DNA of 64,000 bases from Blastomyces gilchristii SLH14081. Lineage: Eukaryota > Ascomycota > Eurotiomycetes > Onygenales > Ajellomycetaceae. This document shows, in pieces, positions 1 to 13,543 of the stretch. Numbering within the stretch: the stretch's first letter is position 1; the number at the start of each line of letters is the position of its first letter. The notes under the pieces are model-generated. The model saw only the letters and a program-made list of their open reading frames with translations. It was not told the origin of the DNA and ran no database searches. Location of the stretch: NCBI RefSeq assembly GCF_000003855.2, contig NW_003101657.1:218083-282082 (forward strand), read 5' to 3'. A program made the position numbers and the translations under genes.

Positions 1-1349
1 TCGCAAGGTTTCGTACATGTACATGTAGTACATGCACACGGATGTTTAGTTGCTGATCCTATGACATGTTACTTTTCAAGTTCAGGTCGATCATTACATT
101 GACTGGTGCAACATGTATGGAGTGGATCAGTTGATACAGCGGGAAGTTAGGTCCATTGTCAATAAAGCTGCGGGGATTTGCAACCAGTTTAATACTCGAA
201 AGCGACTAAGGAACGTTTCATGACAAGCTGCCAAATTGAAAAACAGAAAATATTGCTGTCTTATTTCATACCTGTTTTCCATCCTCGTTTCGTTGCCAAT
301 CTATGTCAACCAACCCCACCCCACCCTCAAACTTAGGAGTATTTCGCGACTTTAGATGCCCGAGCCCCTTAGAATATTTGCCTCGAAATATACACATCGT
401 CTGTATGGCACTCTTAATCTTGCACGTTCACCCATAGGGCTCTAATAGCGAGATTGCGTAACTCACATATTTCATGGTACCTCTGTTGCGCCTATTGTAT
501 CATTTGTGCCCATTTCACACCCCTTTTCTTTCACCATATTAATGGGTTTTTAGAGTCGAGGGACAACCTCCATTCGTCTTACGACTGAATCTACGGAATC
601 ATTGCTCTAGACACATAGCCCATAAAAGGGGACGTTTCTCCTTACATACAATACAAAGTCAACTATGTTGGATCATGCGTCACTTTTATAGCCACTGTGT
701 CTTCTTGAAGCTGTGAATTATCCTATCTTGCAAATCTGTCATTGCCAGACTGACTGTCAATCATTCTCTCTTTTCCTGTCCCATTCTCTTGCCCCTGTAT
801 ACACTTGGAGCAGGAAGAAATTTCAACAAGACAGACACTAAATTTTTTTTATTGAAAGCTTTTTGCTCTACAACATTGATATGTCTATATGTGAATCATC
901 CATTCTTCATTAACATCCTCCACTATTTTATATCACCTTTGTAAAAGATATGAGCTTTTTCCCTTCATAATGGGCTCAATGTACGCCCCATTTTGCTTCC
1001 AGTGAGGAGTAGTTTCCACTTGACAGTCCTGCTGGAGCAAGATACAGGCGGTAACATTATGCAACAGCGACAGACAAGGCAGGTAGGTGTGCAAGGTAAT
1101 ATAATAGAAAGAACAACAACTACTTTGGGCTGAGTGATGAATCTTCCTTCTTTTGACAATGGTATATATATATACTAGGTTGGGAACAACAGGTGTCTCC
1201 ATTGCTCTCCATCATTCACCTTGGGAGAGATATACTCCTGCAAAAAATTTCAAGGAAGTGATGTCAGACTTCTCAGACACAGGCTGCTGCACTGGGATAG
1301 TATAGAAAAATAGCTGGTGTGGTGGTGCAGCAATGTCAGAGATTCAGGA
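1..1349. other. Non-coding stretch, no gene recognised
   Basis: Only short uninformative reading frames are present. A TACATGTACATG-type palindrome lies near the start of the window, and pyrimidine-rich sequence runs through the middle. The right part grades into the decayed Flc-like gene. Confidence 0.5.
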
Positions 1350-3832
1350 TCATTCCATTTGTATTTGAGGGTAGATAGAGCATCCGAATGGCAGACAACC
1401 AGAAATGCCTTTGCTCTCATCTTCAATCTTAAGGCACCTTTGGACAGAATAAATGTGGAAAGATGGTTTCCTGGGAACCTCAGTGTCTCCAGAAGGTTTC
1501 TGGGGCTGAGGTGCTGAACACTGTGAAGCTCTTTCAATATGCATCATGTATGACTTGCGGATTTTTGGCTAAATGGGGTGAGATCCGATACATCATTGCT
1601 CAATTGTTCCTTGTGAAAGTGTGTGAGGGACAGATGGCTGGAAAATAATCCAATGGCAATGAATATAAGCAAGCATATTGTAAGAAACCCTTGGATAATT
1701 ACAATGACAAACCCAACAATGGTAGCAGTGATTCACCCCAGGTTGAATTGAGAGTCAAACAAGGAAGACAAAGGTACTGCAGACACCTTGCTGATTCTGA
1801 CCAAGTAAACCATCAAAGCATTTATTCAAGTAGATTCAAATGGCCTAAACCAGCCAATACAGAATAGAGCAATACACTCAACTGCTAGGAGGCCAAATAC
1901 TTGAGCTATTTAATAGGTCGTTTGAACCTGCTCTAACGAAGCACGCACGAATAAAATTCGTAGCCAACCCACGGCACAGACAACCACCAACGGGATTGAC
2001 GGAAACGAGCAGAGAGCCAGCCAAATCTCCGGAGAAATCTTCCATCTTCGTGGATTGGAGGAGGCTGAGAAGCATGAGGTGAATTCGGATTGTGTTCACA
2101 CGTCGTTCTCCACCAGGGAACAGATACTAAAATTTCCAGTCGTCGTCCTTCACACGACTTCTTCTAGACACTTGGTAGCAAGGGAAGCACCCAAAAATCC
2201 TGGTACGTATGACGAGTAGCTGATCTGGAGTAAACGTGGATCTGCCTGTCCTTGATGTGATAAAATAGGACGTAGCCCCCATCATTAAGCATATTCTGAA
2301 GAAGAACATGAGGAAAACAATGGAGCATATCCCAATGACTGTAGCCTGTCCACCTCGGGAAAGCTGGAATAGAGCAAGTGACGTGATCATGAAAAACCTG
2401 ACAAACTTTGCCCGTAGGACGTCTGATGCGAGAAAGATAGTCCAATTATTTCAGGAATAAGCACATCATTCACCCTTGGTAGGATTCAGTTTATAATATC
2501 CCGCAAAAATGGCATTCATGAAGTTATCACACTTGCCACTGTCATCACCAGAATAAGAAACCAGAAAAGCCTCTTAGGCAAGCATTTGATGCCGGAATTT
2601 TTCCAGAGGCTAGAGTTCCTGCAATCCACTGTTGTCTCCAGGTTAAGGAAGCCCAGGCTTAGAGCCGTTCCGTGCCATGTAGGACCTGTGGTTGTGTGCG
2701 GACTTTCTCGCTTTGCCAACAGGAATTCGAAACGTGTCTGGAGTTTGCTCAGATCATTCACTTTTAGGGACGCGTTTTGGCTATATATCTTGGAGATATT
2801 GAAATAAACACCCCTAGTTTCGACAACTCCAGCTAACTGCGCTGCGGACCATTTTGTATCTGCTCTTTCAGGTCCAATAATTGATCAATCAAGCTTGCAT
2901 CTTGTCATTGTAAAGCATACCGGAAAACCAAGCAAAATTCAACCAGAAGGTGACCAGAACGCTCGGGCAATTCATAGCCAGGGCACCAGTAAAGTATATA
3001 TGATGGAGGATGGAAAATGCCACAAAGGCAGATGGTGAATGAGCATAATGTGCCCGCGTAGAGGCTGGATCTGTTCCATATATCGCCAGTGAGGTTGACA
3101 AGAGGATAGCTAGAACAACGAAGAGCTCCACGATACTGCTTACTGCAAGGGGCTGTCCGAGGGTAATGCCGTTGGTACTCGCAGCAGAATAGCAGCCAAT
3201 CTCCGGCTGAGCTGAATTTGCGAACAGTCGAAGAACAGCTGTACCCTCAAAATGTGCTATCTTCAAAGCGATCCTCGGTATAACAGAAATGTCGGACTCA
3301 GAAAGAGCGGTGACTATGTTCGACCTGATTGGAATACTCGCATTCAGGGGGCATAAACTATTGATATAAGCCATGTTAGACCCCACTATGACTTAAATAA
3401 CGGCAAGGGAGGTGAGAGCCCGAATATATTCACCCTGAAAGGGTCAAAGACGAACTTGAATCGTTTTTTGCCGTACACAAACAAACCAAGATATATAGGA
3501 AACGCATTAGATAGCTGCCTGCCGAAATATTGCTAGACTGTTATGAAATTGCACATACTCATCGGATTCTCGTTCTCCATGGATGTGTTGCCGTGCAAGT
3601 TAAATACTGCGGTCATCTTATCCATATAGAGAGCAGCATCAAAACGCGTGACAGCTATTTGAGAATCCCCCAAACAGTCCCCAATGTCTTTCGTATATAA
3701 CGAAGGGTTTTGGTTATCATAGAGGGAAAGCGGATTTCTCTTGTTTCTCTCGTCTGAGCCGCTGCGGGATCTACGGCGCACAGTGCTGGAATGCCCAAGC
3801 GGGAGGAGAAACAAAAGAAAGGAAAAGCGCAT
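1350..3832 (-). pseudogene. Decayed Flc/TRP-like integral membrane protein
   Basis: This is a near full-length relic of the fungal Flc (flavin carrier, TRP-like channel) family. Intact members have an ML-like lumenal domain, a multi-pass TRP domain and an acidic C-terminal tail. The reading starts with a signal-like segment (MRFSFLLFLLPLG, 3832) and then the ML-like region around 3533-3660 and 2889-3386 (INSLCPLNAS, EIGCYSAA). A TRP part follows (FAWFSGMLY, WFLILVM, LSRIRR, RFGWLSARF, SRWWLSVPW, FIRACF). Recognisable family sequence continues through SKVSAV and SLFDSQFNL to a tail with VQRCLKIEDE near 1430. The copy cannot be read through. There are frame changes around 2130 and at a T-run near 1950, in-frame TGA codons at 1826-1828 and 1733-1735, and an unclear junction between 3386 and 3533. 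The stops sit where CGA (Arg) would fit, and 1560-1910 is CpG-poor, which suggests CpG deamination. It is probably a dead duplicate. Confidence 0.75.
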
Positions 3833-6413
3833 ATATACTGACAGGAGTGTCACGGCGTAAAAAAAAGTAGAAATGAGGACAGCACAGACAATCCCGACGA
3901 AGTAGCAAGTTTTGGTAGGGACTCTGGAGATTGAGGACACAGGGGTCTCTGGTCTAATCACACATCGAATAGCGGGCCATATACAGACGATACTTCTGGC
4001 GGGCCCACTTATTATATCAACTGTCGTGAATATGCAAGTATCCAGGCGTAAGAAATGTAGTAAAAGGAAAAAGGAAGAGAAGAATAAAGCTGACCCTCAG
4101 GCCAAGCAGGTTAAAGAAGCTCCCGTAAAACTGAAGGGGCAGAAGCCTTGAAGAGAGTGTGAAGTGAATGAGTGAAATGTGGAATAAGGAGGCAAGAAAT
4201 AGGTTGAGTGAAATGAACAGACAAGGAGATCCAGTGATGTAGTTGGGGTTGGGCTTGCGACCAGAAGCGGAAATGCTGAGGCTTCATTTGTTGGACCCTT
4301 CCATCCATGTTTATTAGAAACATTATTGAAGGTCCTATGACCGATATAGCAAACTGCCCACTGTCCAAAATACCCGTTAGTATACCACTGGTGCTGAAGC
4401 TAAAAAACCTTTTGGTCTGAAGGGATCAATAGGCTGTCGAGATGAGACAATAGTAAGTAATGGAGCTTCCGCAGCCTCAAGCATATTGCTGACAACATAA
4501 AAATAGGCATTATGATAGTGTGAATGTGTGAAACACAGCATCATATTGAACGAAAGCAGGATAGGGTCGACCCCTTCGCACTCAAGAAGTCAACAAGACT
4601 CCATGTCCTCTAATCATAAGGGAGAACAAAAACAAAATCGCAACTCGAAATTTTCAGTATTTAGGATTGGCTCTTTGACATCAAAAGATTCTGTGCGCGA
4701 TCTACCACACAAATAGTCGCCTTCATAGCATTCAACTCCCACCAACATCGTTTCAATGTTCGACATCACCGCCTTGTGGTAGGCAGCCGGGCGTTTAGAT
4801 GTCGAAGTTGCTAGAAAGTCGCTATACGAGGGTGCCAGTATCGATGATATTTAACTCCCGGACATGTCCCCACTTTTATATATTCCAAGAAGCCTTGTGT
4901 TCCGGATACACAACCAAAGGGCCGCCTATGCCATTTCACCAAGACGAGAATTGGAAGGAATATACTTCGCAGGTGCATAGTCTGCTCTGCGAGGAAAACA
5001 ATTCCCTGCTCTTGTTCTTACTTGAGTGATGCTGATAGCTATGGTACATGTACATGTATATGTACTGTACATCTGCCACTGGAGAAACCCACCTTTGTGT
5101 GCTGCAGTGAGCCTCCAGATCTGATCCTTGCAAGGCTTTTGATAGCCAATGGAGTGGGCATCAATTTTGCCAATGATGTTGGTAAACTATCTTACATTTA
5201 GCATCAACTAGCTGCAATGAGGAAGTTATCTGTTCTCCTCTTGCAAAGGGTGCAAGGGTTCATCCAAAGAATGTCATGATGCATGCGACATTGCATGAAG
5301 CTGTCAGAGAAAGATTGCCTTACCTGCTCTGAGCAGATATCAAACTGAGTAATTGTGGGCGGGCACCAGTTCTGATTCCAGTGCTGGAAGGTCTCACGAA
5401 TATGTGGTGCAGAACGACAGAACTGAGGACCTGTATGATGTTGACTTTCAATGTGAAGTGGTTTCAAATTTTGATTGAAAATAGAATAGATGTTCAAGCC
5501 AAAATGAACCGGGGCGCTTCTCCGTTGCTATTTGGAGCTTTAAACTGTGACAAGACAAGAGTAGAGGTCCCTCTTTGAAGAATGATAATATGTTGAACTT
5601 CGAAGACAACCTATGTACTATCACCCCCAATGGGTCTGGCGGAGCAAGGGTGCTTAAGAGCGTGTGAATTGTGTGATGCCAGCTAGAAACATTCATTCGT
5701 GAAGTTCAAAGCCATGTCCACTTTTTAATGGTAAGCTCGGGTCTATTGCTCGGTATATAATTCTGCGTTTTGTCTGTTTAAGGGCCACAAATCAATCATA
5801 GCCAGCTTGAAAAATCACCAAGCGAGCCACTTTGTAAGTTACACCCTGGTGATTTGGCTCGCTCGGCGATATTGTGACTGAGCAAGTTATATCTCCAAGG
5901 AGCAAAATAATAATATTAATATTTCTTGCGAGTCGACAGCCATCACAGCTCCAAGAGACAGACAGACGGCAGGAAACTCTCAATTGATTTAAAGGGATTG
6001 AGAAATCATCACTGGCCGAAATCCATATCCGCCTGTACTTCGCTGAACAAGAATGGCAGTATGCCAGGAACCTACTTATCTTCGTGCCATGATGACTTAG
6101 AAGCGTCTCAGGCATTCTGCGTGAAACTTGCACATACGTCTCACAGATATTATCATAGTGCGCCTGACTGCTCTTGTATTGAGATAAAGATATCAATTTT
6201 CCAGCGCTAGGCCTTGAGAACCGAGGTAACAACTGATGATAGAGGTGAAGGGCTAATTTAGGGTAGATAGAAGAGTTTAGATGATTGCAACATCGTGCTT
6301 CAGGGGGTCAAATGTTCCGAACACCCTTCCTGATAGTTGGCTTCTCTGGGAACAAGGAAAAGCTGAGTGACCTGACCTTATAACTTCATCTTATTACCTT
6401 GTGCTATGAATTT

Positions 6414-6438
6414 ACACACACACACACACACACACACA
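6414..6438. repeat. (AC)n dinucleotide microsatellite
   Basis: An uninterrupted run of about twelve AC units lies in non-coding DNA. Confidence 0.9.
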
Positions 6439-6608
6439 TACTAACATTCTCTGTATATGTCTCCGCCGCCGTTCTGCATACTGATTTAACTGTCAGTCTT
6501 TATCTGCCTTGATGTCTGAGGTACGTCTCGGATTCAGACTTGTCACAGATATGAAACGGATGTTGACCGTCTCCTACTAGAGCGCTGACTCTTTTTGTCT
6601 CTTACTAT

Positions 6609-7053
6609 TTGTTTGATAGGACCGTGTCTCCTTTAGATACGTCTCATATGTCCTTTCCTTTCCCTTTTAATTGGAACGGGTGGACAAAATCTGTCTCAGC
6701 GATGATGGCAAAACTCACTTCACTATCTCTTATTGTTTGTTGGAGCTGTGATCTTCACGTCCTTTCGAAGACACATATTTTTAATTTACACTTACGATGT
6801 ACAGAACTTTTTCGAAGCGAATATTGATATTCACTCCCAGACTTATAAGGTTTCTCCCTGTTTGAAGCACGCTGTTGCAGGGCAGACTCCTTCCTTGATT
6901 ACGCTAGGGATTGATGCTCCATTTAGCGTGGACATGGCGCTTGTTTGGAGAAGGTTTAAATGGGCGAATAAAGACAACGCTCTTGAAATCCACAACAGAG
7001 GAAGATATTATCCTGGAAATAAAACACTAATCCCTGCCCCAAGCGGGCATTAG
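6609..7053 (+). other. Possible coding remnant with one membrane segment
   Basis: Two overlapping frames can be joined into one sensible stretch. It has a hydrophobic segment (SLSLIV then VGAVIFTSF), then a longer soluble part containing the phrases AVAGQTPSLITLGIDAPF and VWRRFKWANKD. The soluble part ends at a TAG near 7053. No family is recognised, and the frame change inside the hydrophobic segment means it is either an intron-containing exon pair or a remnant. Confidence 0.2.
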
Positions 7054-9868
7054 CGGAGGAGGAATGTGACCAAAGGAACATGCCGAGTTAAAGACTAGCA
7101 AAATAGGGATACCTCAGCCAATCAAATTTAATATTCCTTTATGCGAATCAGGAGAATACCCATGTGAAATACACTGAGCAGGGAGCAGGATGATTCTTGA
7201 ATTCATCGCTGCGGGTAGTTGTGCTTGCTAGCTACCAGGGAGGCAAACTTCAACACTTCTCAACGTCACCTCTGGAAGAGGGCACGGTGGAAGTAAAAAG
7301 GGTAATCTGTGTAGTGATCATATATACCCGTTGCAGCTCCGCGAGGCTCTGAATACGCAATCTCTGTTCAGGTGGCTGTCCGTGGATTCTTCTGGAGTAC
7401 TGTGGGCAGTGTCTCTGTGACTTTCGCAGGCAGGGAGGGCTAAAGCAACGGACATAATGCTGTGCTGGGTTAAGAAGAAGGTCGCGTAGAAATTTAGTCT
7501 CAGGTCCGGATAGCGTCTCTCGCTGCATAACCACAGGAGGGTGTTATTTTAGGCTTGCTGGGTAGGTGCCCTGAGGATTTGCAGCTAAGCAGCTCTTTCA
7601 CTAGCGCGGAGTTTGGTGGTTGTGCATTATATAGACTAATAAAGATGCACTAGGTTGCTATTGCTATCAATCAGTGACCATACCCTTTGAGCTCCATTCT
7701 GGCAGATTTTCGCGAACTGGGCCTTCTCCTAAGCCTGTCGTTGTTACTAACTCCAGTGCGTGGTTGTTTTGAAGTGCCCTATGGTAATCGTATCTCCTCG
7801 TAATAAGTTCGGCAAGATCTGGTGTGACAGCGATGATCCGGTGGACAGCAACTTAATGCGTAAAAAAGAGCAAAAAATAATGCAATTGCGACTCTTGGCT
7901 GCTTTCCATTTGCCAATTACTTCTGGCACAGAAAGAACGCCTAGTTTTTTCAGACAATTTCTCGATCTAGTTTAGGCCATGTTGCATGTGCTATTGTTGA
8001 TATAGCAGGGGATAAACTCACGAGGAAGGGGCGTAACAACCCTACTCTCATCTGCGGCGCTTTCTTGGTACATGCACATGTGGCTGGGAACAAAGCACAG
8101 GCAAACACTGGAGATAGCCACGCCGGGATAGGACGTTGGTGAGCCCTGGCTGATCAATTTCAGGGTATATGCCTCCGCATATTCCTGCGTTTCACTGCCT
8201 GGACTAAATGGACCTCCAACCCTTCCTACCTGACACATGCCGACGCATGCGACAGGCGTCTTCAAACGCAAATGGATCACAAGTTTCGACCAATCGCTAA
8301 CACAAGAAAGTGTCAATAAATCCATTGCAATGGGCACGGTTATTTTCTCCTGCCCTGATTTGCCAATCAAACTTGAACTGTGTCTTAAGTAGCAAAGGCC
8401 GAAGGCTCTAAGTGAGTCCGATTGGATTGCTAATCGTAGTCCAGAACACATCAACAAGGTGGGTATTGTCAAGTACAACCTCAACCATGCCACCAAGGTT
8501 GTGGCCCAAATGCATCGTCTAACGAGGTTGGTGACATGCACATGATTTAGGAGTCCATAATCGATCCATCATCGTGCAGGTATTGCACGTCGAGAAACGA
8601 CAGAGGAAAGAGAACACTACCGCAAGAGTGTCTCATCGTGCCCACAAAAAACTTGATGCCTCCTAAGTTCAGAGGCTTGTCTCATTGGTAAAGCCTAAAC
8701 ACTGTGCGGAGGGTAGAGATCGGGTGAAATAATCGTCCGGAGTAGAATTTAACATTCCTTGCCCTGTCCTTTGCTCAGAAGGGGTCCTTCTTTCCCTTTA
8801 AACAACAGGTCATTATTTAGAGAACGCCATCTCGTAACCAAACGAGAAATGGCCCCGTGTTGATCAGCAGTCTGCTTCCTTTGATGAGAACGAATCCTGT
8901 GTGAAGAAACCGGGCGGACCACGGGGGAGTGTATTTGAGTTGTCATGCACCCCCCTTTTCTTCGACTTTTCAGACTCCATTTTACCAGCAAATCCACGCA
9001 GAAAAAAAGCGGCTCTGCATGATCTGCAGCCTAAATCCCTTCATGCAAGGACGGTCGAGGTGGAGTCGTAGAAAAGGGCCGGTGATAACCATACTTGAAT
9101 ACTTGCCTCGCAATTCGGTTAAGGCGGGTAATCGTCCCTTGATAGAGTGATCGGCTAGCTGCCCTCTGGGGTAGTAACTGTTTGAGATTGAGCGGTTCAA
9201 CGACCAAAGATGATATTTAGCACGAGAAGCAATATTAGAGTTGTTGCTCCGGTGCCAGTGCATGGTATTGTTGCCCGGCACTTGTACACCACAGGCTTGC
9301 ACGATTCCTTCATTTGATTTATTTTATTCTTCTTTGTCGACCTCGTTCGTCAGCCCCTCAGTGGCGCCGATGGACAATCCTGAATCCCTAGTAATTAGCC
9401 AGAGACGTTACCGTCTAGTCTTGCTTTCCCCACAAAGATGCAACAGCTCTTCTTGAGCGTGGCCAGAGTAGCTAGCGAAGTATGGCCTCCGCCTGATGCG
9501 TAATCCGCAACAGTTACGAAGTCAGCACAGATGGCCAACCTAAGACTAAGAGAAGCCACAGCGCCCACATCCCGCAGATCTATCAAGATCGTTTCCTGCA
9601 GCGACTTCAACGTCTCCATGATCCACGGTGCCAGGCCGAAATCGAAGCGTTGGCGGTTGGCTTGTTCGAGTTTAGCTTCTCAGGGGCTAAATCCAACCGT
9701 CCACGTGCCTTTGGCCAACTCGAGCTAACCGAGCTGGAGTCTTTCCCAATTCTGCCATGAGCCCTAACTTATTATTTCTTCCTATTCTCTCCTCCGGCAG
9801 AGTTATATATGCGTTTCGATGCATTCAGGGTGCGTCTACATGCCACATTGAGCTGGTTACCGTGTCAA

Positions 9869-12417
9869 ATGTCCCTCAACAGAGTCATGAAGCAGGCTTC
9901 CGAGAAGCAATTCAAATGCACTGTCTGTGACCGCTTGTTTACTCGTATTGACCATCTAAAACGTCATCAGCTCCGTCGTATGTGATTTTTACCTCCCCCC
10001 TTTCTCCCCCCTCCCGCAGTTTCTTCCCCTTTCCCCCAACTGTGACTGATGCCGTGACTCGCGGAGGGAATTATGCTTAAATGTAACATAGATTCTGGCA
10101 TAAGACCCTATTCTTGTATATTCTGCAGCGCTGCTTTCGCTCGCTGGTGAGCTCCATCGTGTGTCTCCGCCCTTTATACAGTTTCTGATTATTTCGTCTA
10201 AAGCGATAATTTGCGCGACCATTATCATGATTGCCCCCAGCGCGGGGATCGACTTATCCCGGAGACTAGCCAAAGAGGCAGGAAGCGTCATGCTTGTGAA
10301 TCTGTAAGTTCCCTTATTTTCCTAGCCTGAGAATGGCCGAATTTAGTAACGCTTTTCTTTTACAGTGCACTTCTATGAAGTTACGTTGCGATGGGGCTTG
10401 TCCATGTGGTGCGTGCCTGAAGAGAAATATTCCATGCACTCGTCAGAGTTCAAGGCCGTATGATGATAGTGAAACTCGGACCGGTATGTCATCATCCTTA
10501 ATTCTGGTGTGATCAACTTCTTCATTCCTGGATGCGCTAATCACCGGCATTATACTATAATACTCTCAAATAACAGATTCAACGAAATCTGACGATTTTG
10601 ATCAGACTTCTGAGCGGGGTTCAGTCAAATTCCTGCTCAATGGAGGCACGGATAGCTTTACAGAAGGCTTCCACCTCCCTTCCCGCCATGACAGAGCCCA
10701 AGTTCTTTCTTGGCCTGAGCATAATCATAATCATGTGGGAAACATGAGCCAAGCCATGAGCACGCGAGAGCCTGTGAATTTACCAGATAATGCTCACACC
10801 CATCATCCCGTTTCAGGAATTGAGAGCCAGCCTGTGGATGTGGCATTTTACAATGACGGGTTTCTTCAATTTTTTAATGGCGGATATAACACTGGCCCTC
10901 GATTCCAGCCTGACGAAACTCCAACTTCATTTGCTCACCCACCTGCGACTCCCATTCAAGGGCTTCCCCTAACATCTTCAGCAGAACCATATTTTCAACC
11001 AGAAAGCCCGTATTCGACGAACTTGATACAATCAATTCTATCAAAATCATGGGTGTTGGGATTGGATGAGATCTCGTCAATGGAACTCGCGCATGAGCTG
11101 CGATTTTTGTTAATGACCCAAAGAATCCAAAAGTTTGTCGCTCTCTATTTTCAGAGCTGGCACAATAACTGCCCAATGATACACCAGCCGAGTTTCAATC
11201 CTGAAACAACTGCTCCGACTCTGCTTGCTGCTGTCGTCCTTATGGGAGCTACTTATTCGGAGAACGCAAGCGAAAGGCTTGCGGCGAAAAAGATGTCCGA
11301 TGTAATAGAGATGTTCATCTTCTCTACCGAAGTGTATTCCCAAGAATTTGAAATTGCCCAATCATATAAAGTAGCCCATGACCGAGTCGATATAAAGACA
11401 GACTGGAGGAGCTTTGAAAATTTCCAAGCGGGATATTTGATGTTTTTGATACAGTACTGGGGAGGTTCTAGGGCTGCGAGGAATCGAGTGATAGAGGTTA
11501 GGTTTGGAGAAGTGGTCAGGGTAGGTCCAACCCGACGAATATCTTGAATTCTGTTTTCAGTGCAATGAGTCAACTAACCCATGGAAAAGGTTGCACGTCA
11601 AATGCAGCTGACAAAGTGTAGGCATGGCCTTGAAGATCAAATGAGCGAATACCTTTGGCTCCAGAAAGAGTGTCGGATACGGTTGGTCGGCCTTTTGCCC
11701 CTCACTAATTGTTACTTGATGTTCTCCTAACTGATATCATCAAGGACGATGATTCTCGTATCGATGATCGACTCCGCAATGCCATTTTTCCAGAACTATC
11801 CTTCACGATTGACGAACATCGAAATCCAATGCGATTTACCTTGCCACGAATCACAATTTGCGGCTAGACATCCATTTCTGGAACCAGACTTCCGGCTCAG
11901 CCGCGAGATGACGGTATACCAGGCTTTTCAAAATTTGTTCGTGGAAAACGGGCCTGTCCGCCCCCTTTTCGTTCACTGCGGCACGAACAAATTACACCTA
12001 GGAATAATGGATATGTTTCTTCTCATCCATCGTAAGTCCTACCCCATTAAAATATCAATTACCCAAGGGAAACAAAAGCTTACATGCAAAGAAATCTACG
12101 CCCACATCCATATGATCATAAACCTTGCAATGCCACAATTTGGAAACCGAAACATCAACAAAACAGATTGCGCAACTGTTAGTGGGATTAAGGTCGCTCT
12201 TGAGCACTGGCGGTCACTATGGATCTCCCTCCGCACCGAGCTTCCCAGTACTGAGTGGGAGCGCGTGGGATTCTTCAAGGGAGCGTACAACTACTGGCTC
12301 GTAGCGCAGTTGCTCATTAGCAAAAATGCCAGCGTGGATATTCTGATGAGAATGGAGATCAACTGCGAGGACAAACTGAGCCAGCTGAAGGTCCTCCTAC
12401 CAGACGACTATGATTAA
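9869..12417 (+). CDS. Transcription factor with C2H2 fingers, Zn2Cys6 cluster and fungal_trans-like domain
   Basis: This is a predicted nuclear DNA-binding regulator with two zinc-binding modules. My model has seven exons: 9869-9977, 10092-10146, 10204-10303, 10366-10483, 10577-11496, 11590-11681 and 11745-12417. It gives about 688 residues and phases agree at every join. Finger 1 has C17, C20, H33 and H37. Finger 2 has C45, C48, H61 and C65, so its last ligand is Cys. The Zn2Cys6 cluster follows (CESCTSMKLRC, then CPCGACLKRNIPC). The C-terminal two thirds resemble the fungal-specific transcription factor middle region, with FVALYFQSWHNNCPMIHQP as the typical entry motif. The start was chosen because it opens directly into finger 1. 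A further intron near 12031 cannot be excluded. Target genes are unknown. Confidence 0.8.
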
Positions 12418-13543
12418 GCTTTCCTTTCTCCCTATACGATTTTCTTAGTGTCATCTACGTGGCGTAAACTCGGAATTCATCTGGAGGTTAGATCTAGGAC
12501 GAGATCCTTTTGTTGTTTTAGCGAGTTACCCGCCAGTTCCTTTATTGCATTACACGCCAAGCAAGCCAGGCCCCATACCGGACAGATATGCGGGTTATAA
12601 ATCTTCCTGTGTACATTGCTCTCCCTTCCCATACTTTGTACATTTTTATTCCTCTCGTTTTCGTTTTGCTTTTCAGCTCATTTAGCCCCAGTCGTTCATT
12701 TGCACAGGTTAATTCGAAAACTCCTCACCTTTTAACTAGTTTTACCCCGTCATATTTTTTCACTCTTTCCGCCTGCTTGGATACCAGATGGATGTTGCAA
12801 TCGCATTGTTATTTTTCTTTCCCGATGGTCTTTGTATATACCCGCCGCAATGCTTGGGTCTCTTGCTCCCACCATACCGCGAGATATAGATATTCATCCA
12901 CTCAATGTATAAATAATACAATAATCCACCCTTCCCTCCCTTTTCATACCCCGTTCTGCGGGCGTACATTCTATTTTTCCCGCTTGTTTAGAAGAAACTC
13001 GCGCTTAAAATCCAAAATTTCTCAATCGAATTCTCCCTGCTATCCACTTCCGAATCGTGAGGTTAGGTTAAGCTCGACACTTTGTGCAGCCTAGCCTTTT
13101 ATAGACTGGCGTACTCAACTTTCGGATAATAATAGATCCGACATACCCGCTGACTAATCTGGCCGTCAGAACCACCCAGAGCCGCGACCACAAGCAAAAA
13201 CAATCGACGGCACGAATAAACCAGCAGCCATTCAGCTAATCCTGTTGTATACATCTGCTCAACGCTATCTTGTTCGGTACGTACCTCTACTGCTCTGCGA
13301 AGCCATATGCAAAGCGACCTTGTTGCGGCCCGCCTGCGTTGTTTGCTCGCCCCCACAAATCAGTCACCTTCCAATAGATAGTGTGTGTGCACTGTGTGCG
13401 GATGGGCTAATTAATTTCGCCGAATTTTCGTGCGCTGCTTTTTCCTGGCAAAAGACGGCTTGAACAGATTTACCATTCCTTCCTGACTCCTTCGTTCGTG
13501 CGGGTACTTGATTTTTTCTCTCCATCGCATTCAATTGCCCATC
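12418..13543. other. Intergenic region, 3' of the regulator and 5' of NAC-beta
   Basis: The sequence is pyrimidine-rich and contains a 168-codon open frame (12588-13094) of low complexity that I regard as chance. The right end is presumed to be the promoter and 5' UTR of NAC-beta. No other feature is seen. Confidence 0.5.

Larger units (their letters stand above)
3833..9868. other. Gene-poor region with no confident gene
   Basis: I could not support any complete gene in these 6 kb. Reading frames of up to about 190 codons occur on both strands (for example 7972-8541 minus) but show no family signature. The most coding-like stretch is 6609-7053 plus, listed separately. Like the neighbouring pseudogene, the region may contain decayed sequence. 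It also holds a CA microsatellite. Confidence 0.4.

Noticed and set aside
7972..8541. 189-codon minus-strand frame
   Set aside because: No family motif, no splice support, and residue usage looks random. It might be a remnant but cannot be supported.
12031..12085. Possible extra intron in the last exon of the C2H2/Zn2Cys6 regulator (GTAAGT at 12031)
   Set aside because: The frame stays open through it and no convincing acceptor was found, so it was left unspliced with a note.
12588..13094. 168-codon plus-strand frame
   Set aside because: It is Ser/Phe/Pro-rich low-complexity text without a domain, in a pyrimidine-rich intergenic region.
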